Shown here: positions 26,738 through 34,883 of the stretch, piece after piece
Layout of the letters: each line of letters opens with the position of its first letter
Numbering within the stretch: position 1 is the first letter of the stretch
From: JAPPKS01 sp963667895
Lineage (GTDB): Bacteria > Poribacteria > WGA-4E > PCPOR2b
Length of the DNA stretch: 64,000 nucleotides
Assembly (NCBI GenBank): GCA_965223985.1
Contig: OZ245030.1
Coordinates: 2,604,001-2,668,000, forward strand
Reading direction: 5' to 3'
Made by a program: the position numbers and the translations under genes
Notes under the pieces: generated by a model
The model's database searches: none
What the model was told of the DNA's origin: nothing
Seen by the model: the letters and a program-made list of their open reading frames with translations, nothing else

Positions 26738-28660
26738 TTGAAGATTTTTGTGCCGGGGCGTATTTGTCTATTTGGTGAGCACAGCGATTGGGCAGGCGGC
26801 TATCGTCGCACCAATGCCAACTTAGAGAAGGGTTACACATTAATCACGGGCACCAGTCAAGGACTGTACGCCGAAGTAAAGCCACATCCAACGAAACTGA
26901 TTCTTTATACCTCGCTAAGCGATGGGACACGTGAAGGCCCCTTTGAACTGTCTATGGAGCGTGGGATACTGCGAGACGAGGCTGAAAAGGGCGGTTTTTT
27001 CAGTTATGCTGCCGGGGTTGCCTATCAGATTCTTACTCACTACCGTGTGCGCGGACTTGAGATTAATAACTACCGTACCGATCTGCCTGCGAAGAAAGGG
27101 CTTTCGTCCAGCGCTGCAGTCTGCGTGCTGGTCGCCCGTGCCTTCAACCGGATTTATGATTTAAAAATGACGGTTCGCGGCGAAATGGAGTGCGCTTACC
27201 TCGGTGAGATTACTACGCCTTCGCGCTGTGGTCGGATGGATCAGGGGTGCGCGTACGGGAATCGTCCCATTATGATGACGTTCGACGGCGATCGAATTGA
27301 TGTCGAACCTCTTAGTATACGGAACGACTTATTCTTTGTCATTGTAGATCTTGGAGCCAGTAAAGACACCAAGGAAATCCTGAACAGACTGAATCACTGT
27401 TATCCTTTTGCTGAAGACGAACTCCAAAAAAATGTCCAGAAATATTTAGGGCAGATCAATGCAGAAATAACCCACGAAGCATCTGATGCGCTGCGCAAGG
27501 GAGATGCAGTACGAATTGGCAGCCTCATGAAAAGAGCGCAAGCGGAATTCGACAAACATCTTCAGCCCGCATGCCCGTCACAATTAACTTCCCCAGTCCT
27601 ACACCAAGTCCTGAATTATGAACCTATTCAGCCGTATATACTCGGTGGAAAAGGTATAGGTTCACAGGGAGATGGCTCCGCGCAATTTATTGTCAAAGAT
27701 GAAGAGAGCCAGCAGAAGGTCATAGAAATTCTTGAACACGATTTTCGGATGTCATGTTTGAAACTCGCGATTCAGTCAGGACGGCGAGTTCGGAGGGCAG
27801 TCATCCCTGCGGCGGGTTTTGGCACCCGTTTGTTCCCTGCCTCAAAAGCGATAAAGAAGGAGCTATTTCCTATCATAGATAGAGAAGGACGAGCCAAGCC
27901 GGTAATTATGGCAATTGTTGAGGAGGCAATCAGCGCCGGAATTGAAGAGGTCTGCCTGATTGTGCAAAGCGGAGACCGCAAACTGTTCGAAGAGTTCTTC
28001 AGCGCACCACCGCGAGTGGAAAACTTCAATAAACTATCCCGAGCGGACCAGAAGTATTGTCAGTATCTACTCGACTTGGGGCACCGGATTACACTGGTTA
28101 CCCAGGATGTTCAGGAAGGATTTGGGCATGCTGTATTTTGTGCACGGAAATGGGTAAGGGATGAGCCATTTCTACTCATGTTGGGGGACCACTTGTACGC
28201 ATCCGATAGTGAGACCCCGTGCGCGCAGCAGCTTTTGGACGTGTATGATCGCGTGGGGCACAGCGTGGTTGGATTGAAGACAACACCGGCATCAGAACTT
28301 CACAAGTTCGGTTGTGTTAACGGGATTTGGCAAGAGCGGGGTTCTCTGCTTTCGGTGACGGCGTTCTACGAAAAACCTGATATCAATTATGCTCAAGAAC
28401 ATCTTCATGTGGAAGGACTGGAAGCCAATCTTTTCCTAACCCTATTCGGTCAGTATGTCATCACACCGAATATCTTCCACTATCTGGAAGAACATATCAC
28501 CCATAACGTCCGCGAGCGAGGAGAATTTCAGTTGACCTCTTGTCTCGACAAGTTGCGGCAAGAGGAGGGGTTTTCGGGTTATCTTGTCAAAGGCAAGTGT
28601 TTTGACATCGGCGTCCCGGAGGCGTATAGACAATCAATGATTGCTTTGGAGAAGGCTTAA
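26738..28660 (+). CDS. Bifunctional GHMP sugar kinase / UTP-glucose-1-phosphate uridylyltransferase-like fusion
   Basis: A 640-residue fusion. Residues 1-345 are a GHMP kinase: the substrate-side motif VPGRICLFGEHSDWAGGY at the start, the phosphate loop KKGLSSSAAVCVL near residue 118, and motif 3 around LGGKGIGSQGDGSAQF. Residues 350-640 are a nucleotidyltransferase of the GalU type: VIPAAGFGTRLFPASKAIKKE and EEAISAGIEEVCLIVQSGDR, then MLGDHLYAS and a C-terminal sugar-binding domain. Together they could phosphorylate a sugar at C1 and activate it with a nucleotide. The bifunctional bacterial Fkp enzyme has the reverse domain order. The substrate is unknown; galactose, arabinose or glucuronate are possible. 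The start is TTG 26738 with GGAGGA eight bases upstream. Confidence 0.85.
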   Translation: MKIFVPGRICLFGEHSDWAGGYRRTNANLEKGYTLITGTSQGLYAEVKPHPTKLILYTSLSDGTREGPFELSMERGILRDEAEKGGFFSYAAGVAYQILTHYRVRGLEINNYRTDLPAKKGLSSSAAVCVLVARAFNRIYDLKMTVRGEMECAYLGEITTPSRCGRMDQGCAYGNRPIMMTFDGDRIDVEPLSIRNDLFFVIVDLGASKDTKEILNRLNHCYPFAEDELQKNVQKYLGQINAEITHEASDALRKGDAVRIGSLMKRAQAEFDKHLQPACPSQLTSPVLHQVLNYEPIQPYILGGKGIGSQGDGSAQFIVKDEESQQKVIEILEHDFRMSCLKLAIQSGRRVRRAVIPAAGFGTRLFPASKAIKKELFPIIDREGRAKPVIMAIVEEAISAGIEEVCLIVQSGDRKLFEEFFSAPPRVENFNKLSRADQKYCQYLLDLGHRITLVTQDVQEGFGHAVFCARKWVRDEPFLLMLGDHLYASDSETPCAQQLLDVYDRVGHSVVGLKTTPASELHKFGCVNGIWQERGSLLSVTAFYEKPDINYAQEHLHVEGLEANLFLTLFGQYVITPNIFHYLEEHITHNVRERGEFQLTSCLDKLRQEEGFSGYLVKGKCFDIGVPEAYRQSMIALEKA

Positions 28661-28778
28661 ATGATTGTAATTACCCCCGGACAGTTGCATTAGGTGGAAT
28701 TCCGACTGGCAAAACGGTTATCGTCTGAGCGAAAATATGGCTCAGAAACGCCGAGAAAAAGAAAGGAGTTTCCATATC

Positions 28779-28910
28779 ATGCATCACAGAAAACAGTACG
28801 ATAGCCGATTAAAAGCACGGGTGGCTATTGAAGCGATAAAGAATCAGCAAACCGTGAAAAGTTGTCACGAGACGTGCACAGGATCACTCATGAAGCCGGA
28901 AAATCTCAGT
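28779..28910 (+). pseudogene. IS3-family transposase OrfA remnant
   Basis: The short frame HHRKQYDSRLKARVAIEAIK resembles the N-terminal helix-turn-helix of IS3/IS911-type OrfA, and NQQTVKSCHE continues the alignment. Homology then stops, with no OrfB and no visible terminal inverted repeats, so this is debris of an old insertion. AAAGGAG precedes the ATG, so a useless short peptide could still be made. Confidence 0.6.
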
Positions 28911-28982
28911 CGGTGTAATCGGATTCCCGGCACTCGCCCCATTCCTTTGCCCGTTCGCACTCCAACATCGCCACTTTTCTCA

Positions 28983-29669
28983 TCAATTTATCCCAGCTCG
29001 GGGAGCGGTTTCTCGGTCAAGCACCACTAGCAAATCGTTGTATTGGTGGTCAGTGGGATATCCGCTTCGGCTGTCAATGACAATTAAATCTTTGGCGATT
29101 AAAGGTTCCCGATATCTAATGTGACGGTAGATGTTATATGAAAGGACCTGCCCATCGTCGTGATCGAAGTCGCCATCCCCATCAAAATCCCATGGGGGTT
29201 CAATATTTGCTCTGTGCCATGAGAGTTCTTGTACCTCGGTACCGATGCTTAACATAAAAGTCCAGCCAATGCCGAGGTCGGGTGTTTCTTGATCGATCTC
29301 CATCCACGCCACGTATTTGGGTCCGGTGTGGTCCCCCAAAACATAATTAAAGGGCTGTGAATGGTGAACAAAAAGTCCCTTTTCCCAAGCGTTCAATTTC
29401 ACCATTGCCTCGATTCGCCGCTGGGACGATTGGTTGGCAGTGATGGGTCCGGAGTTGAATTTAATGCAGTCGGGCGGGATATTGGTGTCGTTAGGATTCG
29501 GGGGGTTTTGAAAACTGCAATGTCGATGTTGCTCGTTGAGGAGGTCGCTCTCGCTGCACCCCCACACCGAACAGAAACACAGAGATAAAATCAACGCGTA
29601 TTCCAGCGAACGAATTGAATCTAGTCCAAAGGCTTCAAGCGCTTTGAAGCGTACCCAAAAGGAACTCAT
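28983..29669 (-). CDS. Unknown exported protein with a calcium-loop-like segment
   Basis: A 228-residue protein. GGAGGTG precedes the ATG. A hydrophobic segment (LEYALILSLCFCSVWGCSE) suggests a lipoprotein. The body contains WDFDGDGDFDHDDG, a Dx-D-x-D-rich loop like EF-hand or dockerin calcium sites. The preceding segment GIGWTFMLSIGTEVQEL and the final LLVVLDRETAPR are unlike any family I recognise. It follows the broken secreted-protein gene, beyond a terminator, so it is probably transcribed separately. Confidence 0.6.
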   Translation of the reverse strand: MSSFWVRFKALEAFGLDSIRSLEYALILSLCFCSVWGCSESDLLNEQHRHCSFQNPPNPNDTNIPPDCIKFNSGPITANQSSQRRIEAMVKLNAWEKGLFVHHSQPFNYVLGDHTGPKYVAWMEIDQETPDLGIGWTFMLSIGTEVQELSWHRANIEPPWDFDGDGDFDHDDGQVLSYNIYRHIRYREPLIAKDLIVIDSRSGYPTDHQYNDLLVVLDRETAPRAGIN

Positions 29670-29707
29670 AATACACCTCCATGTTTTTCGGCAGGTTCAA
29701 AAACTAA

Positions 29708-29736
29708 AGAAAAAAGGGATGCTCCGGGCATCCCCT
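29708..29736 (-). terminator. Rho-independent terminator (minus strand)
   Basis: On the minus strand GGGATGC, loop CCGGA, GCATCCC is followed by TTTTTTC. On the plus strand the stem occupies 29716-29734. It follows the broken gene ending at 29746. Confidence 0.8.
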
Positions 29737-29745
29737 TTTCAGAAG

Positions 29746-30598
29746 CTAGCCTTTTTTGATTGAAGCCCACGTTGTCGCCATGCGCGGGCGGGGTTTCGGC
29801 GCCCGTGGTGCTTCCAACACTTGCGAAAGTACACCATCAGCTGGGGAAAGTCGGATGACTTGCGCATCTGGGGCATCTGGGTCTCCAATAGTCACCTGCG
29901 CGACGCCGGCAGCATCTTCCAGAACATAAACAGAGTCACGGCGGAAAGTGTATATTCTGCCATCAAGATTAGCGGTGGAAACCACGAGAGAATCAGTGGT
30001 TTTTTCGCTTTCTATCGCATCCGAGAGTTCTTCGAGCCCCTGATTGCGATTCTGGATAAAAGAATCGGATTCAACGTCGAACGGAGGGGCCGTGGATCCA
30101 GCGTTGATAGGAGGGGTATTTCCGCCGCCGGCTTGAGATTCAACGGTGAGAGACTCAGAATCCATATCAGAGGCCAAATCCCAAGGGTCAACACCTTCTG
30201 TCCGCAACGAACCGGAGACCCAAGCGAACCCCCAAAGATCTTCGCCGGTTACGGACCTATTCCTTATTATCGGATTGGGACTTCTAGTGCGATCGCCACT
30301 CATAGAGCCGGACCATCCCCAATACTCAAACAGTAGAGTGCTGTTTCAGTTTTGGTCTAGTGCGATGACATGATGCATGCTCCAATAAGCGAGATGACTG
30401 TGGTTTTCCCCCGGTTCATGCGGACCTGTTTTTAAGGTGATTTCAGTATAAGTTTCGATGCCGAGTCCGTTCGGAGGCAGATTTACTGCATATACTTTTG
30501 CATCAGGGGCTACCGGGGTACTAGCAGTGATATGACCAATTGATGTGCCAACAAAAGCAAACAAGAAACTTAGGGTTATAACAAATCTTAAACATCAT
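29746..30598 (-). pseudogene. Exported protein gene broken by a frameshift and an in-frame TGA
   Basis: The ribosome site GGAGG (30607-30603) and ATG at 30598 are intact, but the frame shifts by one base before a signal peptide (RFVITLSFLFAFVGTSIGH) that is open in another frame. That frame reads to IALDQN and stops at TGA (30348-30346). It then continues open in the same frame, through 14 codons to an ATG at 30303, down to 29746. A repaired protein would be about 280 residues and end in MATTWASIKKG. The terminator at 29708-29736 follows. The downstream 185-codon part may be annotated as a gene, but I see no ribosome site for it. A family could not be assigned. Confidence 0.55.
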
Positions 30599-30874
30599 TA
30601 AACCTCCATTTTGGTTTGTGCTATATTAAAATAGGTTCATCAAGCACTGTTGTGACACTAATCAGGTTCTTCGACATGATTCTTGATGATATTGTAAGAG
30701 GCGGGTAGTCTCAGACCGGTGTCCCGCTTGAAAACTATGGCTGACATCGACCTTCCTGTTTTGGGATTGAGTTTATCCGTTGTGACAGAAAAAGAATTAT
30801 ACTTTCAGAGCTTAATTCATAAAACCATAAATTTTGGAAAGATGTCTATTATTGTCTCAACAGTTCTGCAATAA

Positions 30875-31249
30875 TCATTCTTCCATGTTTCTCGTGTTTG
30901 AAATTCCATTTTCCCATCTCCAAGGTGAGTGGTTTACTCCCTTCAGGATTGATGTTTTTCCCCGGCACTCGATACTCCAAATTAGAATGGCTTGTACCGG
31001 TTTGGTAGGCGAGTTCAATTGTCTCGGGATAACAAACTGCTCGAGTAACCGTCGAAATCGTGAGGTGTAGATTAGCTGAATTAAGCCCATCTGGCCTGGT
31101 ATAAGCTTTTCAGCTTGAACTCGTGCCTGGTTAGTGAGTTCAAGAGCTTCCCACAACGACAGGTTGTCCCATTGCAGCCGCTCACTTGTTCGATCGACGA
31201 CTCTTTTAAGTTGAGTTGGCAAAGTGTCTTCCGATGTATTGATATGCAT
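30875..31249 (-). CDS. Hypothetical protein
   Basis: A possible 124-residue protein that starts with MHINTSEDTLPTQLKRVVDR. It has an amphipathic helical region (LWEALELTNQARVQAEKLIPGQ) and a strand (GLIQLIYTSRFRRLL). A longer frame reaches back to 31312 and overlaps the UPF0173 gene's end, so the start is unclear. No family is recognised. Codon use looks plausible but confidence is low. Confidence 0.4.
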   Translation of the reverse strand: MHINTSEDTLPTQLKRVVDRTSERLQWDNLSLWEALELTNQARVQAEKLIPGQMGLIQLIYTSRFRRLLEQFVIPRQLNSPTKPVQAILIWSIECRGKTSILKGVNHSPWRWENGISNTRNMEE

Positions 31250-31280
31250 AATACCATTGAAAGTCACATGAGTCGGTATT

Positions 31281-31991
31281 TCAATCCAAAGTTTCACCGG
31301 GCTTGAGCACAATAATCTCGACGGCTTGGTCCGCTGTCAGTTCACGCAGCGCCTCCGGCGTTCCGGTTAGCACTGAGAAAGTCCCGTAGTGCATGGGAAT
31401 AATGGCAGAAACATTGAGTAAACTAGCTGCATACGCTGCTTCCCGGGGTCCCATTGTGAAATGATCTCCGATTGGAAGGAGGGCGAGGTCCGGTTGGTAG
31501 ATTTCACTGATGATTCGCATATCGCCAAACACGTTCGTATCCCCGGCGTGGTAGATTTTATATCCGTTTGAGAATTCGATAATGTAGCCAGCAGGATCGC
31601 CGCCGTAAACGATTGAACCATCCGATTCCGTAAGCCCGTTGCTGTGATTTGCATGAACCATCGTCACTTTGAGTCCATTCACGGCTTGAGTGCCGCCTTT
31701 ATTCATCGGCCTGGTGTTCTCTACGCCTTGCGCATCGAGCCAACTACACGTTTCGATAATTGCCACAACTGTTGGAGAATGTTTCTTTGCAAGCTCGACG
31801 GCATCTGCGAAGTGATCAGCATGTCCATGTGTGATGAGCATGGTATCAATTTTGTCAAATGTTTTGAGGTTGTCCGGGCAAGAAGGGTTGTTCATTACCC
31901 ACGGATCGATTAAGGTTGTTTGTCTATCAAATTCGATTTTAAACGTTGCGTGTCCAAGCCATGTGAGTTGAATGTCGTTATTCAGTGCCAT
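31281..31991 (-). CDS. UPF0173-type metallo-beta-lactamase-fold hydrolase
   Basis: A 236-residue metal-dependent hydrolase. The first metal motif is MLITHGHADHFADAVELAKK (HxHxDH). Later ligands are in VHANHSNG, YHAGDTNVFGDM and PMHYGTFSVLTG, and GPREAAYAASLLN is the UPF0173 segment. The substrate is unknown. A good minus-strand promoter (32075-32104) lies in front, divergent from the FAH gene. Confidence 0.93.
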   Translation of the reverse strand: MALNNDIQLTWLGHATFKIEFDRQTTLIDPWVMNNPSCPDNLKTFDKIDTMLITHGHADHFADAVELAKKHSPTVVAIIETCSWLDAQGVENTRPMNKGGTQAVNGLKVTMVHANHSNGLTESDGSIVYGGDPAGYIIEFSNGYKIYHAGDTNVFGDMRIISEIYQPDLALLPIGDHFTMGPREAAYAASLLNVSAIIPMHYGTFSVLTGTPEALRELTADQAVEIIVLKPGETLD

Positions 31992-32074
31992 ATCATGCCC
32001 CGTATGGTGTAAACTATTGAGCTTAATTGATGTAAGTTATGCCAAAAGTTTTATAATAGTGTATTCAATGCCCT

Positions 32075-32104
32075 ATTATACATAAGGTTGCTAGACCATT
32101 TCAA
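32075..32104 (-). promoter_or_regulatory. Promoter of the UPF0173 hydrolase gene
   Basis: On the minus strand TTGAAA (plus 32104-32099) and TATAAT (plus 32080-32075) are separated by 18 bases. It faces the divergent FAH promoter. Confidence 0.6.
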
Positions 32105-32118
32105 CTAGAATATCGATG

Positions 32119-32147
32119 TTGACGCCAACGGATAAAGTCGCTATAAT
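32119..32147 (+). promoter_or_regulatory. Promoter of the FAH-family hydrolase gene
   Basis: TTGACG at 32119-32124 and TATAAT at 32142-32147 are separated by exactly 17 bases. The ATG is at 32213. Confidence 0.75.
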
Positions 32148-32212
32148 CAACCATCATGAGGTCAAAACCTCCCTAAGATTCTTGAACTACAACTCAAAGA
32201 GTAGGAGAACCC

Positions 32213-33148
32213 ATGAAACTAGTTAGTTTTCAAAGTTTTGATGGTCCCAAACTAGGCGCACTCATCAACGATCAGATTCTAGATCTCCAAACCACTTACC
32301 AGGCTGCGGTTCCAGATCCCACTCTGCCCAGACTCTTAAAAAGCATGTGCGCTTTTCTTGAAGGCGGGCAGCGAGCATTTACGGCGGCGACCCATGCAAT
32401 GCGCGTTGCGGAGGCAACCCCTGAGAAAGCAGTTTGGGTGAAAGCTCCTCTCTTGCCACCCGTTCCCAATCCGAACAAGATATTGCTGCTTGCTGGAAAC
32501 TATGCCGCCCATATCGAAGAAGGCGGCGGTAAAGCCCTAAGTAAGACAGAGACAACGCCGCGAGTTTTCATGAAGCCGCCAAGCACCACACTGACAGCAC
32601 CTGAACAACCCATTATTGTTCCCGCTAACGGAGTATTCATCGACTGGGAAGCTGAGCTCGGTGTCGTCATTGGAAAACGCGGAAAGTTTATCGGCGTCCA
32701 TGATGCTTACGACTATGTTGCGGGTTATACTATTGTAAATGACGTCTCGGAACGTCAGCTAAAAGTCAAAGAGACGCGAGTTCCCCGGGACGGGGATGGA
32801 TGGTTCGATTGGCTCAACGGAAAATGGTTTGACACGTTTGCACCAATGGGACCCTGCTTGGTAACGAAGGACGACATCCCTGATCCGGACAATTTGCGTC
32901 TTACACTGCGGCTTAATGGCGAGGTCAAGCAGGATGCCAACACCGGGCAGATGATTTTCAACCCGGCTGAACTGGTTGAATTTGTTTCGACGCTAGTCAC
33001 CCTCGAACCCGGGGATATTATCTCAACAGGTACCCCTTCCGGTGTTGGACACCCCACCGAAAAACTTGCTGATGGGGACGTTGTTGAAATCGAGATCGAA
33101 AAGATCGGCGTCCTGCGGAATCCGGTTGTTCAGATGACGAACGCGTAG
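32213..33148 (+). CDS. Fumarylacetoacetate hydrolase (FAH) family protein
   Basis: A 311-residue FAH-fold enzyme, usually a C-C bond hydrolase, decarboxylase or isomerase of keto acids. Motifs are KILLLAGNYAAHIEEGG, VFIDWEAELGVVIGKRGKFI (metal Glu), VAGYTIVNDVSERQLK, KWFDTFAPMGPCLVTKDDI and ISTGTPSGVGHP. Gaps or substitutions at the active site are not evident. AGGAG precedes the ATG. The substrate cannot be inferred, because neighbours are hisC and a metallohydrolase. The gene is unlikely to belong to tyrosine catabolism, given the absence of its partners. Confidence 0.93.
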   Translation: MKLVSFQSFDGPKLGALINDQILDLQTTYQAAVPDPTLPRLLKSMCAFLEGGQRAFTAATHAMRVAEATPEKAVWVKAPLLPPVPNPNKILLLAGNYAAHIEEGGGKALSKTETTPRVFMKPPSTTLTAPEQPIIVPANGVFIDWEAELGVVIGKRGKFIGVHDAYDYVAGYTIVNDVSERQLKVKETRVPRDGDGWFDWLNGKWFDTFAPMGPCLVTKDDIPDPDNLRLTLRLNGEVKQDANTGQMIFNPAELVEFVSTLVTLEPGDIISTGTPSGVGHPTEKLADGDVVEIEIEKIGVLRNPVVQMTNA

Positions 33149-33257
33149 AAGTCAGCTAACCCTAATCTCGCTGATTGAGTAGCAGGGGGTAGAGCCGACT
33201 GAGTTCGGCTGAGAGAAAGTCGTGTCGGAAAGTAATAGGTGAACCGAGAGGTGTTTT

Positions 33258-34337
33258 ATGAAGCCGAAATCGGGAATTGAAACCATCCACCCGTATCAAG
33301 GTGGTAAGCCGATTGAAGAAGTCCAACGCGAATTAGGAATCACAGATATTATCAAATTGGCGTCAAATGAAAACCCGATTGGGCCTTCCCCCCTGGCAAA
33401 AAAAGCCATCCAAAGGGCGGCAGATCAGGTGCATATGTATCCTGACGGAAATGCGTATTACCTTAAAACAGATTTAGCAAAACACGTCGGTGTTACACCC
33501 GAAAATCTAATCTTAGGGAACGGCTCTAACGAAATTCTCCAGATAATCGGGGAGACTTACCTGTCGCCCAATGACGAGGTAATCTATTCTGAAAGCGCGT
33601 TCGTCGTTTATATGCTTGTGGCGAAGACCTGTGGTGCTAAATCAATCATTACACCTATGTGCGGATTCACACAAGATCTCGAAGCGATGGCGGACGCAAT
33701 CACCAATCATACGCAAGTAATCTTTATTGCTAATCCGAACAACCCAACCGGTACAATCGTTACGAAAGATCAGACGGGGCGATTCATGGAGCGTGTGCCG
33801 GATGATGTGCTCGTCGTCTTTGATGAAGCATACTATGAGTATATTGATAGGTCCGACTATCCCCACATACTTCCGTACTGCCAAGAAGGTCGCAATGTCA
33901 TAGTCACACGGACGTTTTCTAAGATTTACGGGCTTGCAGGTTTGCGAATCGGATACGGCATTGCGAGACCGGAGATTATTCAAATGATGAACCGTGTTCG
34001 CCAACCGTTTAACTGCAACTCAATCGCACAAGCGGCTGCAAAGGCAGCGCTAAGAGATGATGCACATGTCCGCTTTAGCCGACAGACTAACGCCGCTGGC
34101 AAAGCCTATTTATACGGAGCCTTGAACCGAATGGGAATGGAGTATGTCGAATCGGACGGAAACTTCATTCTGGTTCACCTCGACAAATCCGGTCAGAAAG
34201 TCGCCGACGCTCTTGTGCGGAAAGGTGTGATTGTCCGCCCTGTTACTGGATACGGATTTCCGAATTCGATCCGCGTGACCATCGGTAAGCGGGAGGAGAA
34301 TGAGCGTTTTGTGGACGCCTTGAAAGAAGTAATGTAA
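33258..34337 (+). CDS. hisC: Histidinol-phosphate aminotransferase
   Basis: A 359-residue class II aminotransferase for the seventh step of histidine synthesis. PLP Lys222 is in TRTFSKIYGLAGLRIGYG; phosphate-binding and PLP contacts are in ILGNGSNEI, IFIANPNNPTGTI and VFDEAYYEY. The N-terminal motif SGIETIHPYQGGKPIEEVQ is typical of HisC. It is separated from other his genes, as is common. GAGGTG precedes the ATG. Activity on other amino acids (Phe, Tyr) cannot be excluded from sequence. Confidence 0.93.
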   Translation: MKPKSGIETIHPYQGGKPIEEVQRELGITDIIKLASNENPIGPSPLAKKAIQRAADQVHMYPDGNAYYLKTDLAKHVGVTPENLILGNGSNEILQIIGETYLSPNDEVIYSESAFVVYMLVAKTCGAKSIITPMCGFTQDLEAMADAITNHTQVIFIANPNNPTGTIVTKDQTGRFMERVPDDVLVVFDEAYYEYIDRSDYPHILPYCQEGRNVIVTRTFSKIYGLAGLRIGYGIARPEIIQMMNRVRQPFNCNSIAQAAAKAALRDDAHVRFSRQTNAAGKAYLYGALNRMGMEYVESDGNFILVHLDKSGQKVADALVRKGVIVRPVTGYGFPNSIRVTIGKREENERFVDALKEVM

Positions 34338-34499
34338 GCCGTGATGTGTAGAGTGGGGAAACGAAGATTGAAAAGAAAGCCGATAGGATAGAAGGGCAAT
34401 TTTCCATTGACAACTGCGGCTAAAATGGGGTATCTTAAAGGGCTGTCAAGCAAAATATCTTGACACTCCAAAACTAAGTCAGGTACTGGGCAATAGATT

Positions 34500-34865
34500 T
34501 TGGCAATTGCAAAACTGAAGTTTGTCCTTCTGTATGATTTCTATGGCAATCTCCTGACAGAAAAGCAGCAGAAATTTCTCAAACTGCATTATGAGCAGGA
34601 TTTGTCGTTTGGAGAGATTGCTGTGCGCTTTGGCGTCACGCGTCAAGCGGTCTGTGATTCGATTAGATCCTCGGAGATTGCCCTCGAACGCTATGAGAGT
34701 TCGCTGGGTTTACTATCGGATTTTCAGCGTCAGAGAGAAATGTTGTCGGATATTCTGAAACATCTCGAAAGTCTAGAAGCCGGCTTGGATGATGGAGAAA
34801 AGACTTGTACAATTCAATATATTAGAGCATGTATTTACGCACTGATAAATTCGGCCGAATCCTAG
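34500..34865 (+). CDS. ylxM: YlxM-like SRP-associated helix-turn-helix protein
   Basis: A 121-residue protein of the UPF0122/YlxM family, an SRP-linked accessory with a sigma-region-4-like fold. YDFYGNLLTEKQQKFLKLHY and LSFGEIAVRFGVTRQAVCDSI, the helix-turn-helix, match the family. It directly precedes ffh, its constant neighbour. The start shown is TTG at 34500, which has no strong ribosome site, so the first few residues are uncertain. Confidence 0.9.
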   Translation: MAIAKLKFVLLYDFYGNLLTEKQQKFLKLHYEQDLSFGEIAVRFGVTRQAVCDSIRSSEIALERYESSLGLLSDFQRQREMLSDILKHLESLEAGLDDGEKTCTIQYIRACIYALINSAES

Positions 34866-34883
34866 AGAACTTAGGGGAATCGC

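Noticed and set aside
29821..30336. A 171-codon plus-strand frame antisense to the broken exported-protein gene
   Set aside because: No ribosome site and implausible composition. The opposite strand carries a signal peptide and terminator.
30346..30348. In-frame TGA as a selenocysteine codon
   Set aside because: No Sec-specific structure or selenoprotein homologue is seen, and the same gene also has a separate frameshift, so decay or sequence error is simpler.
33180..33240. CTGAGAG-containing segment before hisC as a TPP riboswitch
   Set aside because: Only the CUGAGA fragment and a 6-bp AGCCGA/TCGGCT hairpin match. The conserved 3' ACCUGAUCUGG-like half is missing, and hisC is not a thiamine gene.
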